From Parvibaculum sp041688015 (GTDB taxonomy: Bacteria > Pseudomonadota > Alphaproteobacteria > Parvibaculales > Parvibaculaceae): a stretch of 64,000 nucleotides of DNA. The position numbers and the translations under genes are program-made. The first letter of the stretch is position 1, and the number at the start of each line of letters is the position of its first letter. Under the pieces are notes generated by a model. The model did not search any database. It was not told where the DNA came from and saw only the letters and a list, made by a program, of their open reading frames with translations. Location: assembly GCA_041688015.1 (NCBI GenBank), contig JBDNIY010000004.1:1-64000 (forward strand), read 5' to 3'. Shown here in pieces: positions 35,597 through 44,097 of this stretch.

Positions 35597-36861
35597 TAGT
35601 TTTTGCCCCCCACTGCGGCCGCGACTTCATGTTCATAAGCTGGTGTGGCGGGCTTGGCGGCATTGGCCATTGGGCTGCACCAGAAGCGGTTGTCGTCTTT
35701 GTACTCGGGGAACATGTTGCGCAAATGCGGCATGACCTTTTCAGCAAACAGCTTGGTCGAATACATGCATTTGTCTTTGGGCATATTGCCGACATGCATA
35801 AGGCAGAAGATGTTGCCGACATGCAGGCCCTTGATGAGTTCCTCCATGCGTTGGCGCACCGTCTCGGGGCTGCCCGCAATCACATGACCCTGTTCGATCA
35901 AGTCTTTCCATGACAGATGGCCATAGCCACCCGTGGGCGGGGCGTATTGTGACAGGGCGCCCGATTGGATTGTCTTGATGGTGCGATAGCCCGGCGCATC
36001 GGCAAAGCCACCATAAACATGCAGACAGCGATTGTAGAAATAGCTGACGTGCTCTGAATAAAGCCGCTCGGCTTCTTCGTCGGTGTCGGCGACGCAAATC
36101 GTCTGGGCAAAGCCTGCACGATAAGGCGATGTGTCGGGCGCATTGCGCTCCGCTACCCGATCCCAATAGCCCTGTAACAGCGCCTTGGCGCGGATGTAGC
36201 CGGAAAAAGAGAGGTAGGAATAGGAGTAGGTATTATCGATGCAGAAATCGTAAGTCTCCACCGAGCCACCGCCGGGAATATGCACCGGCATGTTCTTTTG
36301 GATGGGGCGCGGCCAGATATTGACGTGACGCAGCTTGTTATAGCGGCCATTGAAAGCAAAGGGATCGGGCTCTGACCAGGCGCGCTTGATGAGTTCATGC
36401 GCCTCATTATATTTTTCGCGCGTCAGAGCCGGGATCTGCCCGTAGCAATAGTTTGTGTCCATCGACGTGCCGACGGGAAAGCCCGCAACGAGCCGCCCAC
36501 CAGAGATGCAATCGAGCATGGCAAACTCTTCGGCGACACGCACCGGTGGGTTGTAAAGCGCAATCGAATTGCCAAGCACGACAAGACCCACGTCCTTAGT
36601 CCGGCGCGCGAGGCTCGCAGCGATAAGATTGGGCGAGGGCATGATGCCATAGCCGTTCTGGTGATGTTCGTTGACGCCGATGCCATCAAAGCCCAGCGTG
36701 GACGAATATTCTAGCAGGTCCATATATTCATTGTAGAGATGATTGGCGCGTTCTGGATCGAACAAACGACTATCGATATCGACCCAGACCGAACGATGTT
36801 TCTCGCGAAAATCATCTGGCAGATCTTGCCACGGCATGAGGTTGAACCAAGTGAACTTCAT
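35596..36861 (-). CDS. LLM class flavin-dependent monooxygenase
   Basis: 421-residue luciferase-like TIM-barrel protein using reduced FMN and O2. Motifs: FDGIGVNEHHQNGYGIMPSP (about 59-78), GNSIALYNPPVRVAEEFAMLD (about 96-116), GRLVAGFPVG (about 121) and the later AGSPETVRQRMEE. It lacks a reductase domain, so a separate flavin reductase is needed. The coupled downstream hydrolase suggests a two-step degradation, as in Baeyer-Villiger-type ring opening, with the substrate unknown. The divergent upstream region carries a strong TTAGGG palindrome, a candidate repressor site. Confidence 0.9.
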   Translation of the reverse strand: MKFTWFNLMPWQDLPDDFREKHRSVWVDIDSRLFDPERANHLYNEYMDLLEYSSTLGFDGIGVNEHHQNGYGIMPSPNLIAASLARRTKDVGLVVLGNSIALYNPPVRVAEEFAMLDCISGGRLVAGFPVGTSMDTNYCYGQIPALTREKYNEAHELIKRAWSEPDPFAFNGRYNKLRHVNIWPRPIQKNMPVHIPGGGSVETYDFCIDNTYSYSYLSFSGYIRAKALLQGYWDRVAERNAPDTSPYRAGFAQTICVADTDEEAERLYSEHVSYFYNRCLHVYGGFADAPGYRTIKTIQSGALSQYAPPTGGYGHLSWKDLIEQGHVIAGSPETVRQRMEELIKGLHVGNIFCLMHVGNMPKDKCMYSTKLFAEKVMPHLRNMFPEYKDDNRFWCSPMANAAKPATPAYEHEVAAAVGGKN

Positions 36862-37198
36862 CAGACTTTCCTCCCGATGATGGGCGTGGCTCGCGCGCCT
36901 CTGAAGCGTCCCTCGCGGCCTGCCTCTATTTTAGGGTAATTGCCCTAATTTCGGAGTATAATGAGTTTTGTATAGAGGTGCAATTGTGGGGAGGGTGCAG
37001 CGCGCTATGTTGCGGCACGTAAATATTCACAACACAACATAATCCAACAAGGGAGTGCCTGACATGCGCGCTGATCAGGCCGCAACTGACGGCAGACGAG
37101 ATCCGCCGAAGTGAATACGCTGAGTTTTAGGTGGTAAATCTACCTTAAGCCCTTTGGGTGAAGGTTGGGCCTTTGGCGTAGAGTTATAGGGACGTGCG
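36862..37198. other. intergenic region without a clear gene
   Basis: 337 bases hold the TTAGGG palindrome, a TATAAT at 36957-36962 on the plus strand, and at 37064 an ATG after GGGAG that opens only a 16-codon frame ending at TGA. The short frame has no recognisable homology and may be a gene remnant. Confidence 0.4.
36931..36948. promoter_or_regulatory. candidate operator palindrome upstream of LLM gene
   Basis: TTAGGGTAATTGCCCTAA is an 18-base palindrome with one mismatch, 70 bases before the LLM start. Its size and symmetry suit a TetR- or GntR-like dimer. No such regulator lies next to it, so the binder is unknown. Confidence 0.5.
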
Positions 37199-37927
37199 AT
37201 GAGCGAACAATTGTCTTCTACCAAACCTATTGCGGTACTGATTGACGCCGAGAATGTGTCACGCCCCGATCTGATGGAGGCGTTGCTTTTGCAGTTGCGC
37301 GCGCATGGAACGGTGGGCCTCAAACGCGCATATGGCAACGCTGTTGCCATTGAAAATTGGAAGGACGTCGCAGTTGAATATGGCATTCAGCCGATGCTTC
37401 AGTTCAATCTCAACAAAAAAGGGAATGCGAGTGACTTTGCGTTGACCATTGATGCAATGGATTTGTTGCATAGCTGCCGTTTTGGTGCCTTCTGCATCGT
37501 GTCCGGCGACAGTGATTTCGTGCCGTTGGTAACGCGGCTCCGCGCCGACGGGCTCGCTGTCTTTGGTTGCGGCCACGCGAATACGAAAGTCGAAACCCGG
37601 AAGGCCTATGACGCATTCTTCGATGTCGATGCGCTGGTCAAACCAAGATCGAAAAGTAAAGCTGTCAAGACGACGGCCGCAAAACTCAAGCCGAAAGGGC
37701 GTAAGCCTATCCCGTCGAAGCTCTTTCTCAGCATCATCAAGTCACTTGCCGGAGAAGATGGACACAGTCTCTTTGCGGAGATAGAGGCGAAAATACAGGA
37801 ACGGCGTCCGGAATTTGACCCTACTGCTTATGGATATGTATCGTTGCGTGAAATGTTTGAAGAGAGTGAGGCATTTGATTTCGTAGCAAAGCGCGGCAAG
37901 CATAAGGCATATGTAAAACTTCCGTAA
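37199..37927 (+). CDS. NYN domain protein with C-terminal OST-HTH/LOTUS domain
   Basis: 242 residues. Residues 10-145 form a LabA/DUF88-type NYN (PIN-like) nuclease fold: VLIDAENVS with Asp 15-17, ASDFALTIDAMDLL (about 81-94) and CIVSGDSDFVPLVTRLR (about 101-117) carry the metal-binding acidic residues. A basic linker (about 148-170) leads to a LOTUS domain (about 171-242: SKLFLSIIKSLAG, GYVSLREMFEE, KAYVKL). The family is predicted to cut or bind RNA, the LOTUS part giving RNA or G-quadruplex binding. Target unknown. It stands alone. The ATG at 37199 has only a weak ribosome binding site. Confidence 0.85.
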   Translation: MSEQLSSTKPIAVLIDAENVSRPDLMEALLLQLRAHGTVGLKRAYGNAVAIENWKDVAVEYGIQPMLQFNLNKKGNASDFALTIDAMDLLHSCRFGAFCIVSGDSDFVPLVTRLRADGLAVFGCGHANTKVETRKAYDAFFDVDALVKPRSKSKAVKTTAAKLKPKGRKPIPSKLFLSIIKSLAGEDGHSLFAEIEAKIQERRPEFDPTAYGYVSLREMFEESEAFDFVAKRGKHKAYVKLP

Positions 37928-38027
37928 TTCCGCGTATAAAATTTCAGTCCCTTCATACGCCGTGTGGGTGTAGGCTTGTGCCATGTCTCACCATTCATCT
38001 GCTTTCATTGCAAAGGGAGATCGCATC

Positions 38028-38438
38028 ATGCGTAAAATTCCGACATTCGCCGCAATCGGATTTCTGGCTGCCGGGTCGTTCGTCTTGAGTGGCGCCGCCT
38101 TCGCAGCTCCGGCTCAACTCAGCAAGGAAATCGTTGCCGCCGCCGCACATGCCGGTTATGCGGCAGGCGCGGGCGACATTGAGGGTGTTCACGCCCATCT
38201 TCATCACACGATTAACTGTCTAGTTGGCCCTGATGGTGACGGCTTCGCGCCTAAGGAAATGAACCCTTGCGCCGCGCTCGGCAATGGTGCGATCCCTGAC
38301 AGTGGCAGCGACGAGCCGACCACATCCGCGCTTCAGGCCGCCTTGGCGACCGCACAGACAGGCGTGGCTGAAACGGATTTTGACAAAGCCAAGGATGCCG
38401 CCAGCGATGCGCAGGCCGCACTCGATACGCTCAAATAA
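38028..38438 (+). CDS. small secreted protein, unknown function
   Basis: 136 residues from ATG 38028 behind AAGGGAGA. Residues 1-26 form a signal peptide ending AFA. The mature part has a histidine-bearing helix (VHAHLHHTINCLVGPDGDG, about 55-73), two Cys residues (about 64 and 80) that may form a disulphide, a GNGAIPDSG turn and an Ala-rich C-terminal helix. It could be a periplasmic metal- or haem-binding helical bundle, but I do not recognise the family with certainty. The stop codon lies in the first unit of a 19-base tandem repeat. Confidence 0.7.
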   Translation: MRKIPTFAAIGFLAAGSFVLSGAAFAAPAQLSKEIVAAAAHAGYAAGAGDIEGVHAHLHHTINCLVGPDGDGFAPKEMNPCAALGNGAIPDSGSDEPTTSALQAALATAQTGVAETDFDKAKDAASDAQAALDTLK

Positions 38439-38446
38439 CATCTAAC

Positions 38447-38489
38447 CGGGCAAATAGCATCGAAACGGGCAAATAGCATCGAAACGGGG
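38447..38489. repeat. 19-base tandem repeat
   Basis: CGGGCAAATAGCATCGAAA occurs at 38447-38465 and 38466-38484, followed by another CGGGG. A degenerate earlier copy (CAAATAACATCTAAC) overlaps the stop of the secreted-protein gene. Confidence 0.85.
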
Positions 38490-38606
38490 AGGTTTACGGC
38501 TCGGTAGCATGCCGTAGTCTCTCCGTTTCTTTGAACGGCTCTTTCGTGCGGTGTCTCCAAAGGCTAAGCTCCCTTCAACGAGACATTTGAAAGGTGAGGA
38601 CATCCC

Positions 38607-40334
38607 ATGGCTGAGGTCGATATTGTTATCCGCGGCGGCACGCTGGTCGATGGCACTGGCTCGGAGCCGCGCAAGGCCGATGTCGCGATCAAGGACGGTC
38701 GTATTGTCGAAGTCGGCAAAGTGACAGCGACAGGCCGCGAAGAGATCGACGCGACGGGCCTTATAGTGACGCCGGGTTGGGTCGATATTCACACGCATTA
38801 CGATGGTCAGGCGACCTGGGACGAGCGCATGACGCCGTCCTCCATTCATGGCACGACGACGGTCGTTATGGGTAATTGCGGCGTTGGCTTTGCGCCGGTG
38901 CGCAAGGCAGACCACGAGACGCTGATCCGCCTGATGGAAGGCGTCGAGGACATTCCCGGTGCAGCGCTGCACGAAGGCCTGTCATGGGACTGGGAGAGCT
39001 TCGGCGATTATCTCGATCAGTTGGATGCCCACCCGCGCGACATTGATGTGGCCGCGCAAATCCCGCATGGCGCATTGCGCGTCTATGTGATGGGCGAACG
39101 TGGTGCCAAGCGCGCACCAGCGACGGACGCCGAGATTGCCGAAATGCGCGTGCTGGTGCGCGATGCGATCAAAGCGGGCGCGCTGGGCTTTTCAACCACA
39201 CGCACCATGGTGCATCGGACCGCCGATGGTGATCTGACGCCGACAGTGGGTGCAGCCGACGCTGAAATGCGCGCCATCGCGCTGGGGCTCAAGGATGCGG
39301 GCGCAGGCGTGCTGCAATGGGTCTCTGACTTCAAGGAAATCGACCATGAGTTCGGCCTCATCTCTGAGCTGGTCGAGCTGTCGGGTCGGCCGTTGAGCTT
39401 TTCAATGGTGCAGGCAGATGTTTGGCCCGATCAATGGCGCGAGCTGACGACGCGGCTTGACGCGGCAGCAGCCAAAGGCCTGCCGATCCGCGCGCAGGTG
39501 CAGGGCCGCCCGGTCGGGCTGATGTTGGGTTTGCAAGGCTCGGTGAATCCTTTCGTGACGCGGCCAAGCTATGCCGCCATCGCAGATATGCCGCTGGCGG
39601 AACGCGTCAAGAAAATGCAGGAACCGGCCTTCCGCGCCAAGTTGTTGGCTGAAGCACCTGAAGCGGGCCATCCGTTCGTCAATTCGCTGGCGGGCGCTTA
39701 TCACAAGATGTTCGATCTCGGCAATCCGCCGAACTATGAACCGGCACCTGAAGAAAGCATTGGCGCGCGCGCCAAGCTGAGCGGCCAGAACCCCGACGAA
39801 ATTGTCTTTGATGTGCTGACGGCCAATGGCGGCGCGGGTTTTCTGTTTTTCCCGCTGCACAATTATTTCGACTTCAACCTCGACAACACGCTGACCATGA
39901 TGCGCAATCCCAACACGCTGTTTGGCCTGTCGGATGGCGGCGCGCATGTTGGCGCGATCTGCGATGTCAGCGTGCCGACTTATATGCTGACGCATTGGTG
40001 CCGCGACCGGACGCGCGGCGAAAAGCTCGACCTGCCCTTCGTGGTGAAAAGCCAGACGCGCGATACAGCCGAAGCGATGGGCTTGCTCGATCGTGGGCTG
40101 ATCGCGGTGGGCTACAAGGCCGACGTAAATGTGATCGACTTTGACAATCTGCAATTGCGCCCGCCGCATATGGTCTATGACCTGCCGTCGGGCGCGCGCC
40201 GCCTGATGCAAGAAGCGGACGGCTATGTGGCGACGATTGCCAGCGGCGAAATCATCTATCGCGATGGCGCACCCACGGGCGCACTGCCTGGCAAGCTGGT
40301 GCGCGGCCACAAGGCAGGCCCGGCGGCGGCATAG
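38607..40334 (+). CDS. N-acyl-D-amino-acid deacylase family amidohydrolase
   Basis: 575 residues, paralogous to 21465-23210 over its length. It begins IVIRGGTLVDGTGSEPRKADVAI. The metal HxH pair is in DIHTHYDGQATWD (about 58-70), the Cys in MGNCGVGFAPV (about 92) and the Asp in FGLSDGGAHVG (about 445). The reaction would be hydrolysis of an N-acyl-D-amino acid or similar amide. GGTGAGGA precedes the ATG. Its last 83 bases overlap the convergent hydrolase gene. The retained duplicate suggests two related substrates. Confidence 0.88.
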   Translation: MAEVDIVIRGGTLVDGTGSEPRKADVAIKDGRIVEVGKVTATGREEIDATGLIVTPGWVDIHTHYDGQATWDERMTPSSIHGTTTVVMGNCGVGFAPVRKADHETLIRLMEGVEDIPGAALHEGLSWDWESFGDYLDQLDAHPRDIDVAAQIPHGALRVYVMGERGAKRAPATDAEIAEMRVLVRDAIKAGALGFSTTRTMVHRTADGDLTPTVGAADAEMRAIALGLKDAGAGVLQWVSDFKEIDHEFGLISELVELSGRPLSFSMVQADVWPDQWRELTTRLDAAAAKGLPIRAQVQGRPVGLMLGLQGSVNPFVTRPSYAAIADMPLAERVKKMQEPAFRAKLLAEAPEAGHPFVNSLAGAYHKMFDLGNPPNYEPAPEESIGARAKLSGQNPDEIVFDVLTANGGAGFLFFPLHNYFDFNLDNTLTMMRNPNTLFGLSDGGAHVGAICDVSVPTYMLTHWCRDRTRGEKLDLPFVVKSQTRDTAEAMGLLDRGLIAVGYKADVNVIDFDNLQLRPPHMVYDLPSGARRLMQEADGYVATIASGEIIYRDGAPTGALPGKLVRGHKAGPAAA

Positions 40335-41235
40335 CTTGCGAGATTAAGCGAGTTGAGGATTGAAAGCGGGCACGGAGTTTTTCGTGTCCGCTTTTATTCC
40401 GGTCAGGGGGGGCATCCACATCCATGAAATGCGTGGCGCGCTCAACGATCTCCTCCCAGCCGGGCTCCATCGGCAACCAATGAGAGCGGCCGGCCAGAAC
40501 CTCAAGGTTGGCCTTGTCGCCATAATAGGCTGCCGTCCGACGCACGATGGAGAGCGGCGTCAGGTGATCATCTGCCCCTGACAGGAACAGCATCGGGCAG
40601 GTGACATGATCGGCGTCAATGAGCGCGGCACGGCGCTTGTCGAAAAACCATAGCGCCAGTTCAAAGGCTGCAAGGCCTGATTCCGGGATCAAGGTCGCAT
40701 AGAGATTATGCGCGTCACGCTCACTAAAGCCGTTGAGGCAAGAGCGGCGCATGACGCGGAAGGACGGAATTTGCGTACGTCGCCAGAACGGTGTCAGCAG
40801 CAATTCGCGCATGAAAAACCGCAAGACCGATGGCGTCAGTCCAAAAATGGGCGCGCAATGCGCTGTGGCGAGCAAGATCGCGCCGCGCGCCAATCCACGC
40901 GCTGCCATCATTTGCGCCAGCGTGCCGCCCATGGAATGGCCAATGATGTAAGGCGTTTCGTCCAGAAGACGGATCTCGCGTTCAAGATCAGCCGCATAGT
41001 CGAGCAGGCTGGTGGTCGCAAGAGCCGGATCGGGCATCTCGCCGGGCGCGATATTGTGGTGGCGTAGCGTGGGCGTGATGACATGATAGCCGCGCGCTTC
41101 GAGATGATGGCGAAAATTATTCCAGACAAGTGGACGGCTCCACATGCCGTGAACCAGAACCACGGTTCGGCATTTGGGCGTCGCCAACTCCGACTTGCTT
41201 TGGGTGATCTCATGCGCCATCGTAATGTTTACCAT
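40252..41235 (-). CDS. alpha/beta hydrolase
   Basis: 327 residues from ATG 41235 (an ATG at 41220 is an alternative). LVHGMWSRPLVW gives the oxyanion loop, IGHSMGGTLAQMMAARG the nucleophile Ser, SGADDHLTPLS the acidic residue and AGRSHWLPMEPGWEE the His. The family fold ends near residue 280, but the frame continues about 45 residues more, reading antisense through the 3' end of the deacylase gene. This tail (Pro/Arg-rich) looks like run-on translation after loss of an earlier stop, not a domain. Substrate unknown. Confidence 0.78.
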   Translation of the reverse strand: MVNITMAHEITQSKSELATPKCRTVVLVHGMWSRPLVWNNFRHHLEARGYHVITPTLRHHNIAPGEMPDPALATTSLLDYAADLEREIRLLDETPYIIGHSMGGTLAQMMAARGLARGAILLATAHCAPIFGLTPSVLRFFMRELLLTPFWRRTQIPSFRVMRRSCLNGFSERDAHNLYATLIPESGLAAFELALWFFDKRRAALIDADHVTCPMLFLSGADDHLTPLSIVRRTAAYYGDKANLEVLAGRSHWLPMEPGWEEIVERATHFMDVDAPPDRNKSGHEKLRARFQSSTRLISQAMPPPGLPCGRAPACQAVRPWVRHRDR

Positions 41236-41301
41236 TAACCTCGGCGGTCGCTGATGAAGCGACGGTGATGGATGAGGTCGGGGACGAAACCGGAGGGCTG
41301 C

Positions 41302-42315
41302 ATGGCTAACGAGACCTATCGAATTTTTGGCGGTCTGGGTTCGCCCTATTCCATGAAATTGCGTGCCGTCATGCGGTATCGACGTATTCCGCATGTCTGG
41401 ACGCAATTAAACGATGCAAACGCTTACAAAATTGTCAACGTCCGGCCTTCCGTGATCCCGGTTTTGCAATATCCCGACGGAAATATGCAAACAGACAGCA
41501 CGCCGCTGATCTATGAGTTGGAAAAACGCCATCCCGGCACGCGATCTGTGTTGCCCGACGACGAACCTCAACACTTTCTTAGCTTTTTGCTTGAGGACAT
41601 GGCCGACGAGTGGGGCACCAAAATGATGTTTCATTATCGCTGGTTCCGCCCACGCGATCAGAAACAGATGTCTGCTTGGCTGTCTTTCGACCGCGCCGCC
41701 AAGGGCGGGTTGGCGGCAATTGAAAAACACGCAGCTGTCTTTAGCGATCGTCAGGTGGGGCGCATGGCCATGGTCGGTTGCACGCTAGGCAACAAGCCGT
41801 TGATCGAAGAGACCGCAGATCAGGTATTGGCGCTGCTTGAAGCCCATGTCACTGAGGAGCGTTTTCTCTTTGGCACACGCCCATCGATTGCTGATTTCGG
41901 CTGGATGGGGCAACTGTCGCAGCTCGCCGTTGATCCGACGCCTGCCGAAATGATGCGTGAGCGCGCGCCTTACACTTTCCGCTGGCTGGCTGAACTCGAC
42001 GATGCATCGGGGGTTGAGGGCGAATGGCGTGACCCTGATTTGCCCCTGTCAGATGCCGTCAAAGGCCTCCTCAAAATGGCGGGCGAGGTTTACTTTCCAT
42101 TCCTGATCGCCAATGCCGACGCGATGGGACACGGCGAAGAGACGTTCTCGTTTAAGGCGCTGGGCCATAGCTACACGCAAGGGACGTTCCGCTATCAGGT
42201 GAAATGCCTCAGTGCCTTGCGTGCGCGCTTTGCTAGCTTGAGCGTCACCGCGCGCAAAAAACTTGATCCCGTGTTGCGCGATGCGGGCTGTCTTGATTTT
42301 CTCCTTGCCACTTGA
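41302..42315 (+). CDS. glutathione S-transferase-fold protein
   Basis: 337 residues from ATG 41302, preceded by CGGAGGG. The N-terminal thioredoxin-like domain starts YRIFGGLGSPYSMKLRAVMRY, with the catalytic-position Ser near 13-16, VIPVLQYPDG carrying the cis-Pro and STPLIYELEKRHPG the Ser that holds glutathione. The C-terminal helical domain is longer than in usual GSTs and ends in a region (about 250-337) resembling no common domain. A glutathione-dependent activity is possible. It lies 93 bases before the H1-like gene, on the same strand. Confidence 0.78.
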   Translation: MANETYRIFGGLGSPYSMKLRAVMRYRRIPHVWTQLNDANAYKIVNVRPSVIPVLQYPDGNMQTDSTPLIYELEKRHPGTRSVLPDDEPQHFLSFLLEDMADEWGTKMMFHYRWFRPRDQKQMSAWLSFDRAAKGGLAAIEKHAAVFSDRQVGRMAMVGCTLGNKPLIEETADQVLALLEAHVTEERFLFGTRPSIADFGWMGQLSQLAVDPTPAEMMRERAPYTFRWLAELDDASGVEGEWRDPDLPLSDAVKGLLKMAGEVYFPFLIANADAMGHGEETFSFKALGHSYTQGTFRYQVKCLSALRARFASLSVTARKKLDPVLRDAGCLDFLLAT

Positions 42316-42408
42316 TTGCGGACTGCGCTCTTGTGCGCGGCCCACAATATCGGCACTCTTTTGCCGTTGGGGTCGCGCCGCATGTTCGGCGCCTTAATCG
42401 AGGTCAAA

Positions 42409-43017
42409 ATGACGGAAAGACGTAAAGCATCTGGTCGGCCGAAAACGGCACGCACCGCAAAGGCCACACGACGCGTCGCCGCGCGTCCGGCCAAGGCCAC
42501 AACCAATGTGGCCACCAAGGCAAAGGCAGCCGCTAAAGCCCCAGCCAAGGCAAAAGCCAAGGTCAAGGCTGTGGCCAAGCCAAAGGCAAAAGCAGCTGTG
42601 TCCAAAGCGAAAGCCACAGCATCAAAGGCGAAGGCAACAGCTAAGCCGAAGGTAAAGGCTGCGGTGAAGAAAGCCACCAAGACCGCCGCAACGGCAAAGC
42701 GCAAGGCACCGCCCATTCGCGTTCAGCTTTCCAGAGAGCAAGTCAACATCAAAAAGGCGCTGGAAAAGAAGGTCAAAAGCGTCTCGCGCGATATCGACAA
42801 GGCCGAACGCGAAGCCAGAAAGACGCTCAAAGCCGCCGAAAAGCGTTACAAGAAAGTCTTGGCCCAGCTCAAGGCAGATCGCAAGAAGCTGGAAAAACGG
42901 GTCAAGGCTTTGAGGACAAAAGGGGCGGGTGCCTTTGATGAAGTCAGGACGGGCGTTGAAGGTGCCTATAAGGAATTGTCCGAGGGCGTCGTCAAAGCCT
43001 ATGGCCACTTTAAATAG
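42409..43017 (+). CDS. histone H1-like Lys/Ala-rich protein with C-terminal coiled coil
   Basis: 202 residues from ATG 42409 with GAGGT upstream. Residues 1-100 are almost only Ala, Lys, Thr, Val, Pro and Arg, in repeats such as KAKATASKAKATAKPKVKAA, like eukaryotic H1 tails and bacterial HC1/HC2 or AlgP. Residues about 105-172 are a charged amphipathic coiled coil (EKKVKSVSRDIDKAERE, then KRYKKVLAQLKADRKKLEK), and 173-202 end AYKELSEGVVKAYGHF. Binding to DNA through the tail is likely, with the coil making oligomers. A strong terminator follows. A phasin-type role (PHB granule to DNA) is an alternative worth considering. Confidence 0.78.
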   Translation: MTERRKASGRPKTARTAKATRRVAARPAKATTNVATKAKAAAKAPAKAKAKVKAVAKPKAKAAVSKAKATASKAKATAKPKVKAAVKKATKTAATAKRKAPPIRVQLSREQVNIKKALEKKVKSVSRDIDKAEREARKTLKAAEKRYKKVLAQLKADRKKLEKRVKALRTKGAGAFDEVRTGVEGAYKELSEGVVKAYGHFK

Positions 43018-43041
43018 GCTCCATAGGCTATAAATAATTGA

Positions 43042-43083
43042 AACGCGGAGATGCCCCAGATGCGGGCCTCCGCGTTTTCTTTA
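43042..43083 (+). terminator. rho-independent terminator after H1-like gene
   Basis: AACGCGGAG (43042-43050) pairs with CTCCGCGTT (43068-43076), then TTCTTT. The loop contains a smaller CCC/GGG pairing. Confidence 0.8.
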
Positions 43084-43147
43084 TAGTAAGAAAAAGTCGC
43101 CATGAAAAAGTGGCGAGCAAAAAATTGAATTTCAGGAGAGACGTCCA

Positions 43148-44083
43148 ATGAACCGTGTTCTTGCGCATACCGGCGCCACATATCCGATCGTTCAAGCGCC
43201 AATGGGCTGGATCGCGCGTGCGCCGCTGGCATCTGCCGTCTGCAAGGCGGGTGGGCTAGGGGTCATCGAAACCTCGTCAGGTGAGACAGACGCCTGCAAG
43301 GTCGAAATCGAAAAGATGCTGGCGCTGGGCTTGCCCTTTGGCGTCAACCTGCCGATCATGTTTTTGCGCGACGACGCCATGCTGCGTTATGTCTGCAATT
43401 CGGGCGTAAAGTTTGTGACGACCTCGGCGGGCAGCCCTGCCAAATTTGTCGGACCGCTGAAGGAAGCAGGCATCACCGTCTATCATGCGGTGCCGACACT
43501 CGACGCGGCGGTCAAATGTGCTGACGCAGGCGTGGACGGTCTGGTGGTCGAAGGGGCCGAAGGCGGCGGCTTTAAAAATCCTGAAGAGGTTTCAACGCTC
43601 GTCCTGCTACAGGCGATCCGCGAGAAGGTCGATATTCCGCTCATCGCGGCGGGCGGCATTTGCGATGGCCGTGGCATGGCAGCGGCTTTTGCGCTTGGTG
43701 CCGAAGCGGTGCAGATGGGCACGCGGTTTGTCAGTTCGCTCGAAAGCCCAGTCCACAAGAACTACAAACTCAAGATTGTTGATAGCAAGGAAACCGGCAC
43801 CTATGTGCTGAACAAGAAAGCCACCCCTTGCATTCGGGCGCTGAAATCGGACCGTATGGACGCGATCTATGAAGAAGGCCGGATGCCGGCCGATACGTTC
43901 AAGAATATCAAAGGCGTCTATTTTGATGGCGACATGGAAGCTGCCCCGGCGTTGGCCGGCCAGAGTGCAGGGCTGATCCATGAGGTAAAGTCGGTGAAGG
44001 ACATTATCGACGAAACCATTGCCGAATTTTACGAGATTACGGCGCACCTTGGCTCATTGGCCTCAGCGCGTGCCTTTGGCTAA
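43148..44083 (+). CDS. nitronate monooxygenase family protein
   Basis: 311-residue FMN-dependent TIM barrel of the NMO/2-nitropropane dioxygenase family. PIVQAPMGWIARAPLASAVCKAGGLGVIETSSGE at the start binds FMN, VEGAEGGGFKNP (about 136-147) is the family glycine motif, and IPLIAAGGICDGRGMAAAFALGAEAVQMGTRFV (about 165-200) closes the phosphate site. Members oxidise nitronates or act as enoyl reductases of unknown substrate. GGAGAG lies before the ATG. It converges on an unknown gene with a 14-base gap. Confidence 0.9.
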   Translation: MNRVLAHTGATYPIVQAPMGWIARAPLASAVCKAGGLGVIETSSGETDACKVEIEKMLALGLPFGVNLPIMFLRDDAMLRYVCNSGVKFVTTSAGSPAKFVGPLKEAGITVYHAVPTLDAAVKCADAGVDGLVVEGAEGGGFKNPEEVSTLVLLQAIREKVDIPLIAAGGICDGRGMAAAFALGAEAVQMGTRFVSSLESPVHKNYKLKIVDSKETGTYVLNKKATPCIRALKSDRMDAIYEEGRMPADTFKNIKGVYFDGDMEAAPALAGQSAGLIHEVKSVKDIIDETIAEFYEITAHLGSLASARAFG

Positions 44084-44097
44084 TGCAAAGGATGGGG

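Noticed and set aside
37064..37114. 16-codon ORF with GGGAG ribosome binding site
   Set aside because: Too short and unlike any known leader peptide; no structured RNA or downstream operon partner close enough.
38447..38489. CRISPR-like repeat
   Set aside because: Two 19-base units directly adjacent, with no spacers and no cas genes.
39402..40310. 302-codon antisense frame over the second deacylase
   Set aside because: Low-complexity His/Arg/Ala-rich translation typical of an antisense shadow.
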